Counted from the first letter of the stretch, positions 1-8,890 are shown. The stretch is 64,000 bases of DNA from Actinomycetaceae bacterium zg-1166 (GCA_015679245.1 CP064953.1:1798001-1862000), one strand, 5' to 3'. Program-made: numbers and translations. Notes: generated from the letters alone by a model not told the origin.

Positions 1-64
1 GGCGTATCACGGTTGTTCCCGACCGAGCCGAGGTGGGCGAAGCTGTTGAGATTTTTATGCTCAT
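1..64 (-). CDS. Second ABC transporter permease, DppC/OppC position (N-terminal fragment)
   Basis: Only the first 21 codons lie inside the window; the gene runs off the left edge. It starts at an ATG whose ATGA overlaps the stop codon of the preceding permease, so translation is probably coupled. The fragment begins MSIKISTASPTS and is too short to recognise by itself. The assignment as the second inner-membrane permease of an oligopeptide transporter rests on gene order (binding protein, DppB-like permease, then this gene), which is standard for the family. Confidence 0.6.
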   Translation of the reverse strand, partial: MSIKISTASPTSARSGTTVIR

Positions 65-1020
65 TTCTTCTTTCCTGCCAATCGGATTCGAGGATCGGCA
101 ACCGCATAGAGAAGGTCTGCTAGGAGAGCACCAATCACGGTGGCCAGAGCCAAGATGATCGTCACACCGAGGAGGATCTGGTAGTCCCGACTGCGCGTTG
201 CCTGCCAGAAGAGAAGCCCCATACCGTTGTAGTTGAAGAGGGTTTCCACCACGAGAGCACCAGAGAAAAGAGCTGGGATATAGAGGCCAAGAAGAGTGAT
301 GACAGGGAAAAGTGCATTGCGCAGAGTATGCACAAAGACAACACGAACCTCGCTCATTCCCTTTGCACGAGCTGTGCGAACGTACTGCTCATTGAGGTTA
401 TCCACCATCGAGGAGCGTATGTAGCGCGAGTAGGAGGCAATCGTCACGATGGCGAGTGTGGTGACGGGAAGGATGAAGCCTCGCGGATCACCAAGAACTT
501 CAGCCACCGTATAACCTTGGGGAGCTTCAGGGGGAAGGATTGGCCAGACTTGAGAGAAGAGAATGATGAGAACGAGGCCGAGAAAGAAGATCGGTGTGGA
601 ATAGGCGAGCATTGCCCCAATAGTGATGGCGTAATCGGGAGCTCTATTTCTCTTCACTGCTTGCCACACACCTAAAGGCACAGCAATTGCAATGGCGAGA
701 ATGGTGGAGATCAACGAAAGAAGGATCGTCTTGGGTAGACGCTGACTAATGGCGTCTGAAACATCTTGGTTGAGTTTGTAGGAGTATCCAAAATCTCCAT
801 GAGCGATGTCATTGACGTAGCGAACGTATTGCTCGTGGAGGGGGAGATCGAAGCCGTTGTCGTGGTTGAACTGCTCGATTTGTTCGGGTGTGGCTTCTTT
901 ACCGAGAGTTGCCTTGGCGGCTCCACCAGGAAGAGCGTGTAAGAGTGCAAAAGAAATCATCGTCACGAGGATGACGACGACGATCGCCTGCCCGATCCTT
1001 TTGAGAATAAATCGACCCAT
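61..1020 (-). CDS. ABC transporter permease, dipeptide/oligopeptide family (DppB/OppB-like)
   Basis: A 319-residue inner-membrane permease of the peptide/nickel ABC family. It has an N-terminal membrane segment (about residues 9-30), a periplasmic-type stretch with LPGGAAK and the typical GYSYK region, then five further hydrophobic segments. The EAA-like loop reads YVRTARAKGMSE at about residue 215, where the ATPase docks. I chose the ATG at 1020, preceded by AAGGGAATAAG. A GTG further upstream lies inside a 12-bp hairpin and is unlikely to be the start. It sits downstream of the binding-protein gene and overlaps the next permease by ATGA. The family imports short peptides; the actual substrate is not visible here. 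Confidence 0.9.
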   Translation of the reverse strand: MGRFILKRIGQAIVVVILVTMISFALLHALPGGAAKATLGKEATPEQIEQFNHDNGFDLPLHEQYVRYVNDIAHGDFGYSYKLNQDVSDAISQRLPKTILLSLISTILAIAIAVPLGVWQAVKRNRAPDYAITIGAMLAYSTPIFFLGLVLIILFSQVWPILPPEAPQGYTVAEVLGDPRGFILPVTTLAIVTIASYSRYIRSSMVDNLNEQYVRTARAKGMSEVRVVFVHTLRNALFPVITLLGLYIPALFSGALVVETLFNYNGMGLLFWQATRSRDYQILLGVTIILALATVIGALLADLLYAVADPRIRLAGKKK

Positions 1021-1041
1021 CTTATTCCCTTGGGGGTTGAG

Positions 1042-1074
1042 GGGCTGCGGGGCTGACACTGCGCCCCGCAGCCC
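1042..1074 (-). promoter_or_regulatory. Strong intercistronic hairpin between binding-protein and permease genes
   Basis: Two perfect 12-base arms (1042-1053, GGGCTGCGGGGC, and 1063-1074) flank a 9-base loop. The hairpin lies 50 bases after the binding-protein stop and 21 bases before the permease ATG, and no U-tract follows. Such hairpins commonly protect the 3' end of binding-protein mRNA or cause partial termination, giving more binding protein than permease; that role is inferred here. Confidence 0.7.
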
Positions 1075-1125
1075 GGAGAATGCCAGGCATACACCGAGAA
1101 ATCAGCATACGCCTGGGCACTCACG

Positions 1126-2925
1126 TTACTTCCAGGACCAGTTCTCCGGGTACATGAGATTCATCGGATCTTGAGGGGCGATACCCTCAAGATCCGAGTT
1201 GTACGCGGAAATCTGGTAAACGGGGTTAGGCATCCACAACACCGGAAGATCCTCAGCGAGGAAGGAGTTGTAGGCGTCGAGGGCATCTGTGGAATCGGAG
1301 AACTGTGTAGCTTCGATGAGCGTGTCAGCTTCCGCATTCGAGTAGAGGCCGAGATTGACGGGGGCATCGGAGGCGAAGAGGCGCTCACCTGAAGCGTAAA
1401 CCGGGAAGTACCACGAACCCTGCGAACCGAAGAAGGAGAGATCCCAGTTGCACGGCGCGTCAGCCTCGCATTTCTGCGAGACAGCCACAGAATCGTCAAC
1501 CTCCTGGATGTTGAGAACAATGCCTACCTTGGCCATCTGAGACTTGATCTCAGCCATCATCTTTGTGGTAGCCGAGAATCCCTGTTGGGAGATGAGCTTG
1601 AACTCAAGTTTGGCACCTTCAGCAATGCCTTCGCCGCACTGACCTTCGCCATTGCCCGACTTTTCACATACTGTGTTGCCGTCAGGAACAACCTTCCAGC
1701 CATGATTCTCAAGGAGCTTCTTAGCTCCCTCGGGATCAAACTTGTAGGCACATCCCTTCATTGTGCCCATATCTGCGCTGGGCATTGGAACTGGACCGCA
1801 TGTGGGTGCAGCCATCTGACCCCAAATCACTTTGGAGATTGTCTCCTGATCGATGAGCATCTGCATTGCTTGACGCACGTACTTCTGGGCAAAGATCGAG
1901 CCGGTTTGCGGGTTAGCAAAGTTGAACGGCATGTAGGTGATCGACCATCCGTACCACGGGTCAACCTTGTATCCCTTGTTCTTCATGTAGTCGATCTGAG
2001 AAACCGACGAAGCGGGGATGTAGCCGTAGTCGATCTCACCTGCACGCAGGACGTTGAATTCGGCATCATCACCGGTGAAGGGGCGCATGACGAGCTTCTT
2101 AATTTTGGGCTTATCTGCTCCCCAGTATTTCTCGTTGGGGACGAGTTCCACCTGGCCGTTGGGCACGTAGGAGGAGAGAGTCCACGGGCCAGAGACAACC
2201 TTCCACAGGTTATTGGTGGCGTAGGTGGAGAGATCCTTCGACTGGGCAGTGAGGAAATCGAATACTTCTGCTGCTCCGGCAGGATCGCGGTCGTAATCGC
2301 CAACCTCACCCTCAGCAGACTTCTTGTCCCAGGCGTGCTGGGGCATCACAGCGATCTTGTTGAGCTGGTTATCCACAAACCAGTTTGGTGAATACTTCTG
2401 TGTGGTGGTCAGCGAGAACGTTTTCTCGTCGATCACCTTAAATTCACTGATGTTATCGGGGAAGGATCCCTTGCGATAGGAAGCCCACTTATCTTTATTG
2501 TTTGTGACGAGATTCCACCAGAACTCGATGTCGCGAGTGGTGATCTTCTCTCCGTCAGACCAGGTAGCTTCCCTGAGAGCGATCGTCATGGTGAGGCCAT
2601 CATCGGAAATCTTGGGCGCTTCACCCAAAGATTTCTCTGCGTAGACGTAGTAATCAGCCTTGGAATTGAGGTCGTAGCTGTAGAGAGGGCGGTAGAGCGC
2701 ATTTCCGAAGATTGCGTTCTCACCTTGTGTGAAACCGGGAGCGGAGATAGGAAGGATCCAGTTCGGAGTGCGGAACGCCATCGTCACCGTATCTTTGCCA
2801 CTGCTCGCCGCACCGGATTTGGTGCTAGACGAACCGCCACCGGAACCACACGCAGAAAGGCCAAGTGCTGAAACGAGCACGAGCGCAATACTCGCCGCCT
2901 TCAGCCTTGAAAATGTGCGTGTCAT
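1126..2925 (-). CDS. ABC transporter substrate-binding lipoprotein, family 5 (SBP_bac_5)
   Basis: A 599-residue extracellular solute-binding protein for a peptide-type ABC importer. The N-terminus is a lipoprotein signal with lipobox LSAC at about residues 22-25, followed by a Gly/Ser linker. The body shows family-5 features such as LREATWSDGEKITTRD and YVRQAMQMLIDQ. The ATG at 2925 is preceded by AGGAG at good spacing; an upstream in-frame codon at 2970 would only add residues before the signal peptide. It is the first gene of the operon and faces the ROK repressor at 3179 across a 253-bp divergent promoter region, so control by that repressor is plausible. Substrate unknown: peptides, glycopeptides or muropeptides are all possible. 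Confidence 0.92.
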   Translation of the reverse strand: MTRTFSRLKAASIALVLVSALGLSACGSGGGSSSTKSGAASSGKDTVTMAFRTPNWILPISAPGFTQGENAIFGNALYRPLYSYDLNSKADYYVYAEKSLGEAPKISDDGLTMTIALREATWSDGEKITTRDIEFWWNLVTNNKDKWASYRKGSFPDNISEFKVIDEKTFSLTTTQKYSPNWFVDNQLNKIAVMPQHAWDKKSAEGEVGDYDRDPAGAAEVFDFLTAQSKDLSTYATNNLWKVVSGPWTLSSYVPNGQVELVPNEKYWGADKPKIKKLVMRPFTGDDAEFNVLRAGEIDYGYIPASSVSQIDYMKNKGYKVDPWYGWSITYMPFNFANPQTGSIFAQKYVRQAMQMLIDQETISKVIWGQMAAPTCGPVPMPSADMGTMKGCAYKFDPEGAKKLLENHGWKVVPDGNTVCEKSGNGEGQCGEGIAEGAKLEFKLISQQGFSATTKMMAEIKSQMAKVGIVLNIQEVDDSVAVSQKCEADAPCNWDLSFFGSQGSWYFPVYASGERLFASDAPVNLGLYSNAEADTLIEATQFSDSTDALDAYNSFLAEDLPVLWMPNPVYQISAYNSDLEGIAPQDPMNLMYPENWSWK

Positions 2926-3178
2926 GAGTGCTCCTGAATGTTGTTGTGGTTGGCTCCAGTTGTAGAACACATCCGACCTGCGAACACTCCGCTGTAATTG
3001 AAGGAACGAGCCTTATTACGTGAATGTACCCCTTTATACGAGTTCTTATGAAAGTATTCGCAATATCGGTTGCACTTGGTAGTATAACCACTAAGCACAG
3101 CTTGGGGGAACACATTTCTCACATTTCCCCAAGATCCCAGACATTCACCTTTTTATATAAAAACGAAGAAAGTCAGCC
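2926..3178. promoter_or_regulatory. Divergent promoter region between peptide transporter and ROK operon
   Basis: This 253-bp spacer must hold promoters for both the binding-protein gene (minus) and the ROK repressor operon (plus). On the minus strand, TTGCGA and TATAAA near 3020-3070 are possible promoter hexamers with a rather long spacer. I could not identify a convincing operator. ROK repressors often bind A/T-rich dyads in such divergent regions. Confidence 0.4.
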
Positions 3179-4363
3179 ATGGGTCGTACAAACTCCGATC
3201 ACGAGATAGTTGAACTTATAGCCTCCGGACAGGCAAGCACCCGTGCCGATATTTCTCGTCTCACCGGCCTTGCTCCCTCCACCGTCACCGGGATAGTTCA
3301 ACGCCTCCTCACCTCCGGTGCCATCACCGAAGCAGGCGCAAAATCCTCCACCGGTGGCCGCCCTGGATCCATTCTCATAGCTGCATCTACACGCACTCGC
3401 TGCCTGGTAGCCGAACTTGGAGCTCACCATGTCAGGTACGGCCTCGCTAATGCACACGGAATCCTCACCGAGCAACGCAACTGCATGATCGATATTTCGC
3501 TCGGCCCTCAGAAGATCCTCGCCTCCCTTCTCGAATACGGCGAAAATCTCGCCCAAGAAACAGAATGCGAACTCGGTGGATTTGGTATTGCCATCCCTGG
3601 CCCCATCGATGCTGCCAGTGGCACAGTAATTGGGCCAGCACGCATGCCCGGTTGGAACGGCTGCACAATCCCCGATCTACTCACACAGATCGGAGATCTT
3701 CCCCTCGTCGTCGAAAATGATGCGAGGATTGGAGCCTCCGGTGAATACGCCTATCGTCGCCACCTTGATCCACCGGGTTCAATCTTTAACGACTACGTCT
3801 ATGTCAAAGCAGGATCTGCCATCGGCGGAGCACTCGTAGAAAACGGCACCGTCTACACTGGAGCACGCGGTATTGCCGGAGACATCACCCATGTGCGAGT
3901 AGATGCGGCCAGTGGCCGCCCCTGCCAATGCGGAAACACCGGCTGCCTCGACACAATTGCATCGGCCACCGCTGTGCGCGAAGAACTGCGCGAACGCGGC
4001 TACAACTACCCCACAAATTCAGCACTTATCACCGCTGCACTTGACGGAGAACCTGAAGTAGTCACCGTGATTCGCCAGGCAGGGGTACATCTGGGAGAAG
4101 CCCTCGCTCGAAATATCGCCTTCCTAGCACCCCAGGCTCTCATTATCGGCGGCACACTCTCCGCTGTCCCCGCATACTGCTCCGGAGTTGCCCAGGCTCT
4201 CCACGAACTCTGCCTCCACTCCATCGTCGCTGATCTTGCCGTGGAAGCCTCCCTCGCTGGCATGGATGCCGCACTCTGGGGGTTGGCCAGTGCGGTAAGC
4301 TCCCTCCTTCTTCCCACTTCTACGCATCCCCACCCCCATCAAGCAAGGAAACGTGCAGCATGA
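3179..4363 (+). CDS. ROK family transcriptional regulator (NagC/XylR-like)
   Basis: A 394-residue repressor-type ROK protein. Residues 1-60 form a winged helix-turn-helix (STRADISRLTGLAPSTVTG), followed by a full sugar-kinase-like ROK domain. The zinc motif is present as CQCGNTGC at about residues 245-252. The ROK signature reads GDITHV rather than the E-x-GH of ROK kinases, which fits a regulator that senses a sugar or sugar phosphate instead of phosphorylating it. It is divergent from the peptide transporter, and its stop overlaps the start of the M81 peptidase gene (ATGA). The arrangement suggests a local repressor of both transcription units. The effector is unknown. Confidence 0.88.
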   Translation: MGRTNSDHEIVELIASGQASTRADISRLTGLAPSTVTGIVQRLLTSGAITEAGAKSSTGGRPGSILIAASTRTRCLVAELGAHHVRYGLANAHGILTEQRNCMIDISLGPQKILASLLEYGENLAQETECELGGFGIAIPGPIDAASGTVIGPARMPGWNGCTIPDLLTQIGDLPLVVENDARIGASGEYAYRRHLDPPGSIFNDYVYVKAGSAIGGALVENGTVYTGARGIAGDITHVRVDAASGRPCQCGNTGCLDTIASATAVREELRERGYNYPTNSALITAALDGEPEVVTVIRQAGVHLGEALARNIAFLAPQALIIGGTLSAVPAYCSGVAQALHELCLHSIVADLAVEASLAGMDAALWGLASAVSSLLLPTSTHPHPHQARKRAA

Positions 4364-5811
4364 AACCACGTATCGCCGTATGCGGCCTCCATATTGAGAG
4401 TTCTACCTTTACCCCTTATACTTCCACTGCCAGCGATTTCATCGTCACCCGAGGTGACGATCTCCTCGCTCGCTTCTACTGGATCAAGGAAGACTGGGCC
4501 ACATGCGTGGAGTGGGTGCCAATCCTCCATGCCCGCGCACTTCCTGGCGGTGTTGTCGAACGCGAAGCCTACGAGGAATGGAAAGCAGAAATCCTTGACG
4601 GCCTCTCTCACACAGAGAAACTTGACGGCCTCTTTTTCGACATTCACGGTGCCATGAGCGTGCACGGCTACGACGATGTAGAAGGCGACCTCATCACTGC
4701 AATCCGCGAAGTTATCGGCTCCGATCCGATCGTCTCAGCCTCAATGGATCTACACGGAAATGTCTCCGACGAACTCTTTGCCGGCTGCGACCTCCTCACC
4801 TGCTACCGAATGGCTCCACATGAAGATGCCCTTGTCTCCAGGCGCCGCGCCGCATACAATCTCGTCGAACGAATCCTGAGCGGGAAAAGTAAACCTGTCA
4901 AAGCACTCATCCACGTACCCATCCTCCTCCCCGGAGAAAAAACCTCCACCCGCATCGAGCCAGCCAAAAGCCTCTACGGACTCCTACCCGAGGTGGAAGC
5001 CACCCCAGGTATTCTCGATGCGGCAATCTGGGTGGGTTTCGCCTGGGCCGATCAACCTCGCTGCAAGGCAGCAATCGTCGTAACTGGCGACGACGAATCT
5101 ATGGTCACAGATCGTGCACGATACCTCGCTTCAGAATTTTGGCGAGTACGCAAAGATTTCGAGTTCGTCGCACCCGTGGGCACCATAGAGGAGTGCCTCG
5201 CCCACGCTGATAGAGCTGCACGCCCCTACTTCATCTCAGATTCCGGAGATAATCCAGGAGCAGGCGGAGCCGATGACTGCACCCTCGCCCTCTCCGCACT
5301 CCTGGCCTACGAATCAATCCTTGCAGGTGAGAAAGCTGTCTACGCCTCAATCTACGACCCACACTCAGCCAGCCAATGCTGGCACGAAGGAATCGGCGGA
5401 AAGGTGACACTCAACTTGGGTGGGCATATTGATACCCGCGATCCAGGCCCACTCAATGTGTGCGGCACCGTCCACGCCCTGTGCGATGATCCACGCGGAG
5501 GCCATACGGCAGCCGTGCGAGTGGGAGGCCTCCTCATCATCGTTACCACAAACCGCAACCAGTACACCGAATACGAACAGTTCGAGCGCCTCGGAATCGA
5601 CATTCGCGCGCAAAGCATCGTGGTAGTGAAGATCGGATATTTAGAACCCGATCTCTACAACACCCAAAAAGACTGGATGATGGCACTCACTCCCGGCGGT
5701 GTAGATCAAGATCTCATCCGTCTGGGGCATATGTGCATCGACCGCCCAATGTTCCCCTTCGATCCCGATATGGAACTCAGCCACTTTCACGAGATTGTCG
5801 TGCGGCCATGA
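4360..5811 (+). CDS. M81 family metallopeptidase (microcystinase C / MlrC-like)
   Basis: A 483-residue protein matching the M81 (MlrC, former DUF1485) family in length and motifs. HIESSTFTP near the N-terminus, the DIHGAMS and SMDLHGNVSDE stretches, and the CYRMAPHEDA segment carry the Asp/His residues typical of its metal site, and SGDNPGAGG occurs in the C-terminal half. MlrC itself hydrolyses linearised microcystin, but most members have unknown substrates. No signal peptide is visible, so it is cytoplasmic and would act on an imported compound. It overlaps the ROK regulator upstream and the ROK kinase downstream, both by ATGA. That implies tightly coupled expression with a sugar kinase and suggests a peptide- or amide-linked sugar as substrate (inference). 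Confidence 0.85.
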   Translation: MKPRIAVCGLHIESSTFTPYTSTASDFIVTRGDDLLARFYWIKEDWATCVEWVPILHARALPGGVVEREAYEEWKAEILDGLSHTEKLDGLFFDIHGAMSVHGYDDVEGDLITAIREVIGSDPIVSASMDLHGNVSDELFAGCDLLTCYRMAPHEDALVSRRRAAYNLVERILSGKSKPVKALIHVPILLPGEKTSTRIEPAKSLYGLLPEVEATPGILDAAIWVGFAWADQPRCKAAIVVTGDDESMVTDRARYLASEFWRVRKDFEFVAPVGTIEECLAHADRAARPYFISDSGDNPGAGGADDCTLALSALLAYESILAGEKAVYASIYDPHSASQCWHEGIGGKVTLNLGGHIDTRDPGPLNVCGTVHALCDDPRGGHTAAVRVGGLLIIVTTNRNQYTEYEQFERLGIDIRAQSIVVVKIGYLEPDLYNTQKDWMMALTPGGVDQDLIRLGHMCIDRPMFPFDPDMELSHFHEIVVRP

Positions 5812-6719
5812 ACGCCGCCTACGCCGGAATCGACGTCGGGGGAACGTCAGTGAAATCTCTCGTCGTGGATGAGGAAGGAAAGATTCTCGACGAAGATTCC
5901 CGCGAATCTCACCCCGATGGAATCGTCGAGCTTGTGCAAGAAGTTGCCGCACAGCTCGTCGAACGCACTCCCCAGATTTCTGGAATCGGAGTCATCACTC
6001 CGGGCATTGTCGATGCTGAGGCAGGTGTAGTGCACTACGCCTCTAACCTCAAACTGAGCAACGTCGCTCTGGCAGCTGAGGTAGCTCAAGCGAGCGCCCG
6101 CCCAGCACGCCTCGATCACGACGGGCGAGGTGCCGGTTTCGCCGAGAGTTTCTACGGTGCGGCTAAGGAGTGGGCTTCGTCGGTCGTGGTGCCCATTGGA
6201 ACAGGAATCTCTGCCGCGCTCTGCTTCCCCGACCGGGTATGGGAAGGCGAAACCTTCCAGGCCGGAGAGATTGGACATATTCCCGTGTATCCAGGAGGTG
6301 AAGCCTGCTCCTGCGGGCAGCGTGGCTGCCTGGAAGTTTACGCCTCGGCTCGCAATATCGGACTGCGCTATGCCACACGAACCGGCAAACCTCCCTCAGC
6401 TCGCGAGGTAGAGCGTTGCCTAGGAAAGGATCCCCTAGCTGACGAGGTGTGGGCAGAGGCTACCGAAGCACTAGCCCTCGTTCTAGCTCAACTCACTTTT
6501 ACTCTCGATCCTGGTGCCTTCGTCATCGCCGGTGGACTCTCCGGTGCTGGAGATAAGCTCCTCACTCCCGTCCGCAAGGCTCTATCTCGCCATCTCGCCT
6601 GGCGCGAACCGCCCCCCGTGGTAGCCTCACGCCTAGGCGCAATGGTCGGGCGATGGGGAGCCGCAGTTCTAGGATGTAAGGCAGCCGGAAGCCTCTCCTA
6701 TGAAGCCTGGCACGTTTAG
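5808..6719 (+). CDS. ROK family sugar kinase (glucokinase / amino-sugar kinase type)
   Basis: A 303-residue ROK kinase. The N-terminal phosphate-binding motif is GIDVGGTSVK, and the catalytic/zinc region shows GEIGHIPV followed by CSCGQRGCLE at about residues 155-180, the full H-C-C-C zinc set. These are hallmarks of active ROK glucokinases and ManNAc/GlcNAc kinases; the exact sugar cannot be read from the sequence. I chose the ATG at 5808, which overlaps the stop of the M81 gene; an upstream in-frame start at 5733 would lie deep inside that gene. As the third member of a coupled operon it probably phosphorylates the sugar part of whatever the M81 enzyme releases (inference). Confidence 0.85.
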   Translation: MNAAYAGIDVGGTSVKSLVVDEEGKILDEDSRESHPDGIVELVQEVAAQLVERTPQISGIGVITPGIVDAEAGVVHYASNLKLSNVALAAEVAQASARPARLDHDGRGAGFAESFYGAAKEWASSVVVPIGTGISAALCFPDRVWEGETFQAGEIGHIPVYPGGEACSCGQRGCLEVYASARNIGLRYATRTGKPPSAREVERCLGKDPLADEVWAEATEALALVLAQLTFTLDPGAFVIAGGLSGAGDKLLTPVRKALSRHLAWREPPPVVASRLGAMVGRWGAAVLGCKAAGSLSYEAWHV

Positions 6720-6912
6720 ATATAGCCGGAAAGAACTGAGTATGTTCAAGGCGGGGTGGATGCTGCGATAGGCAGTCGGAGACACAGGATCTCAAGGATT
6801 TAAGGTAAACCTCACTCCTCGTGTAGCAGGCTAGAGTCGCCCTCAAAACGAAATTGGCCGGATGTGAGTCGCTATGAGATGAGGCTGAGATGAAGCAAGG
6901 AATTGAAGAACC

Positions 6913-7674
6913 ATGACACTCGTCGAAATCTGTGTAGAAACCGTCGAGGGCGTGCGCGCAGCACATCTCGCCGGTGCCGACCGTGTGGAACTCTGCGAAG
7001 ATCTCAGCTGCGGAGGACTGACCGCTCCTCTCGATCGCATCCGTTTGGCATTACCTGAAGCTCCCTGCCAAGGAATTGCCTTTCTCGTGCGTTCGCGCCC
7101 AGGAAACTTCGTCTACTCCCGTGAGGAAATTGAGGAGATGTGCTCCCAGATCCACGCAATACGCGAGGTGCACAAGAGCACGAAGGTAGAGAAAAAAGTT
7201 CCCATCTCCTTCGTCGTGGGAGCCCTCGATAGTAACGGACATATCGATCTCCCAGCCGCACAGGCTTTTGCGGAAGCCTCCAGACCCAATCCAGTGGTAT
7301 TTCACCGTGCCTTCGACGAAGTCTCCGATCAGGGCAAAGCTCTCGCACAACTCGCCAAGCTCGGCTACCACCGGGTACTTACCACTGGCGGACATCCTTC
7401 CAAGGCTCAACCCATCCAGCTCACACACCTCCGTCAACTCGCAGCACATCTTCCGATTGAAGGAAGCAACCTTCAATCCAAGAACGACGAGGATGCTCCT
7501 ACCATCGCGATCCTTGCCTCAGGGGGTCTACGCAGCTCAAACGTGGCCGCTCTTGTACGCGCCAGCGGTGCCACGCAGGTACACATGCGCGCCCCTGGAT
7601 CAGACGGAGTAAGCACAGACCAGAACGAAATAGAGGCAATTCTCGCCGCACTTCGCGCAGAAAAATTACTCTGA
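6913..7674 (+). CDS. cutC: CutC family protein (TIM-barrel, historic copper-homeostasis name)
   Basis: A 253-residue protein with the CutC pattern: LVEICVETVEG at the start, GADRVELCEDLSCGGLT, then FHRAFDE and the LTTGG and ILASGGL strands of the barrel. The family was named for copper tolerance in E. coli, but that phenotype was later linked to the MicL small RNA encoded within cutC, so a direct copper role is doubtful. Here it sits between two ROK kinases and far from the copper operon at 19-22 kb, which fits a carbohydrate-related job better (inference). It begins 193 bp after the ROK kinase; GAAG close to the start may serve as ribosome site. Confidence 0.85.
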   Translation: MTLVEICVETVEGVRAAHLAGADRVELCEDLSCGGLTAPLDRIRLALPEAPCQGIAFLVRSRPGNFVYSREEIEEMCSQIHAIREVHKSTKVEKKVPISFVVGALDSNGHIDLPAAQAFAEASRPNPVVFHRAFDEVSDQGKALAQLAKLGYHRVLTTGGHPSKAQPIQLTHLRQLAAHLPIEGSNLQSKNDEDAPTIAILASGGLRSSNVAALVRASGATQVHMRAPGSDGVSTDQNEIEAILAALRAEKLL

Positions 7675-7776
7675 CGAATACGGGCTTGCATGGCTTTTCA
7701 CGAAGAAGCAGAATCGTCACCGCGAGTGACGTATGAGCATGATTGACACAGTGACGAGAGGGTGGGGTGACTAGTG

Positions 7777-7796
7777 CCCTGCCAAGGCTGGCAGGG
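7777..7796. terminator. Hairpin after cutC flanked by repeated GGGTGACTAG
   Basis: Perfect 8-bp arms CCCTGCCA / TGGCAGGG with a 4-base loop lie 100 bases after the cutC stop. The sequence GGTGACTAG occurs on both sides of the stem. There is no T-run, so it may be a factor-dependent terminator or a processing hairpin. Confidence 0.4.
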
Positions 7797-7875
7797 TGAC
7801 TAGCACAGTGCCGAGACTGGAAGATTTTCACTACCACACATGCGACATGTGGATGTCCTGGCTCACAGATTCGGC

Positions 7876-7881
7876 TAGTGT
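7876..7881 (+). promoter_or_regulatory. -10 box of a probable leaderless promoter (7888 gene)
   Basis: TAGTGT lies exactly at -12 to -7 relative to the ATG at 7888, and no Shine-Dalgarno sequence precedes that ATG. The arrangement matches actinobacterial leaderless genes, where transcription starts at the initiation codon. Confidence 0.5.
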
Positions 7882-7887
7882 AGAACT

Positions 7888-8766
7888 ATGATCGCTGGAA
7901 TCGAAACTGGAGGCACAAAGTTCTTCTGCGCAGTAGCAGAGAGTGCTGATCCCACCACTTTCATTGACCGTGTCCGTATTCCGACAACGGCACCCCAGGA
8001 AACTCTTGGAGCCGTGCGCGAGTTCCTCGAAAAACACTTCTCTGAGGTAGCGCCCGAAGCGATCGGTGTGGCTTCCTTCGGCCCCATTGATACGAACCCG
8101 GCTTCTCCAACCTACGGTTACATCACGGCAACTCCGAAACCGGGATGGTCGCATACGGATCTACGCGCACTTGTGCCACTGCTCGGCTTCGATTCGCCCA
8201 TTGCCTTCATTTCCGATGTCTCAGGTTCTCTTCTTGGTGAACGCACCTCTGGCGCAGCCGTAGGTATGAACGACATCGCCTACGCAACTGTAGGCACGGG
8301 GATTGGTGTCGGTGTACTCGTAGGCGGCAGTCTCGTGACGGGGCACGGCACACCTGAACTCGGCCATATTCTTGTGCGCCGCCACCCCAAAGATACATTT
8401 GAGGGAATTTGCCCCTTCCACGGCGACTGCCTCGAAGGCCTCGCATGTGGCCCGGCAATTAAAGCTCGTTGGGGACATTCTGCTCAAGGTGAGGAAGTAG
8501 AGATCATTGGCTACTACGTGGCACAGCTCCTTCTCACTATCATTCTCGCCGTGGCTCCAGCACGTATCGTCATCGGCGGAGGTGTCATGAAAACTCCCGG
8601 CTTAATGGACTCAGCTAAGCGCCAGCTCTCTGAACTCATCGCCGGATACTTGGGAGGCGATCACCCCGCAACCCGCTCAGCAGACACTTACATCACTGCT
8701 CCTCAACTCGGTGATTTCTCTGGCCTTACTGGTTCGCTTGTCCTAGCAAACTCACTGCTGAGGTAA
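7888..8766 (+). CDS. ROK family fructokinase-like kinase (ScrK/GmuE type)
   Basis: A 292-residue ROK kinase that begins MIAGIETGGTKF. The motif ELGHILVRRHP followed by ICPFHGDCLEGLACGPAI (about residues 160-195) contains the variant zinc set H-C-H-C and closely resembles the fructokinases ScrK and GmuE. GTGIGVGV and VIGGGVM are nucleotide- and sugar-binding loops. The predicted reaction is ATP-dependent phosphorylation of D-fructose to fructose 6-phosphate in the cytoplasm. It is the third ROK protein in 6 kb and appears to have its own leaderless promoter. No fructose or sucrose transporter is nearby. Confidence 0.85.
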   Translation: MIAGIETGGTKFFCAVAESADPTTFIDRVRIPTTAPQETLGAVREFLEKHFSEVAPEAIGVASFGPIDTNPASPTYGYITATPKPGWSHTDLRALVPLLGFDSPIAFISDVSGSLLGERTSGAAVGMNDIAYATVGTGIGVGVLVGGSLVTGHGTPELGHILVRRHPKDTFEGICPFHGDCLEGLACGPAIKARWGHSAQGEEVEIIGYYVAQLLLTIILAVAPARIVIGGGVMKTPGLMDSAKRQLSELIAGYLGGDHPATRSADTYITAPQLGDFSGLTGSLVLANSLLR

Positions 8767-8890
8767 AAAATTCTCTCTGAGATGGGCACTGTCTGAGAAA
8801 GTAACACTGGGAAAGCACTACTGAGGAAACAGCAGCTTTGCGTGTGTGAGAAATTCACGAAATGCGGAGCCGCTGCCATTTTCTCTTAGC

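Noticed and set aside
1585-2391. 268-codon plus-strand open frame
   Set aside because: Antisense to the substrate-binding protein gene; no recognisable motifs.
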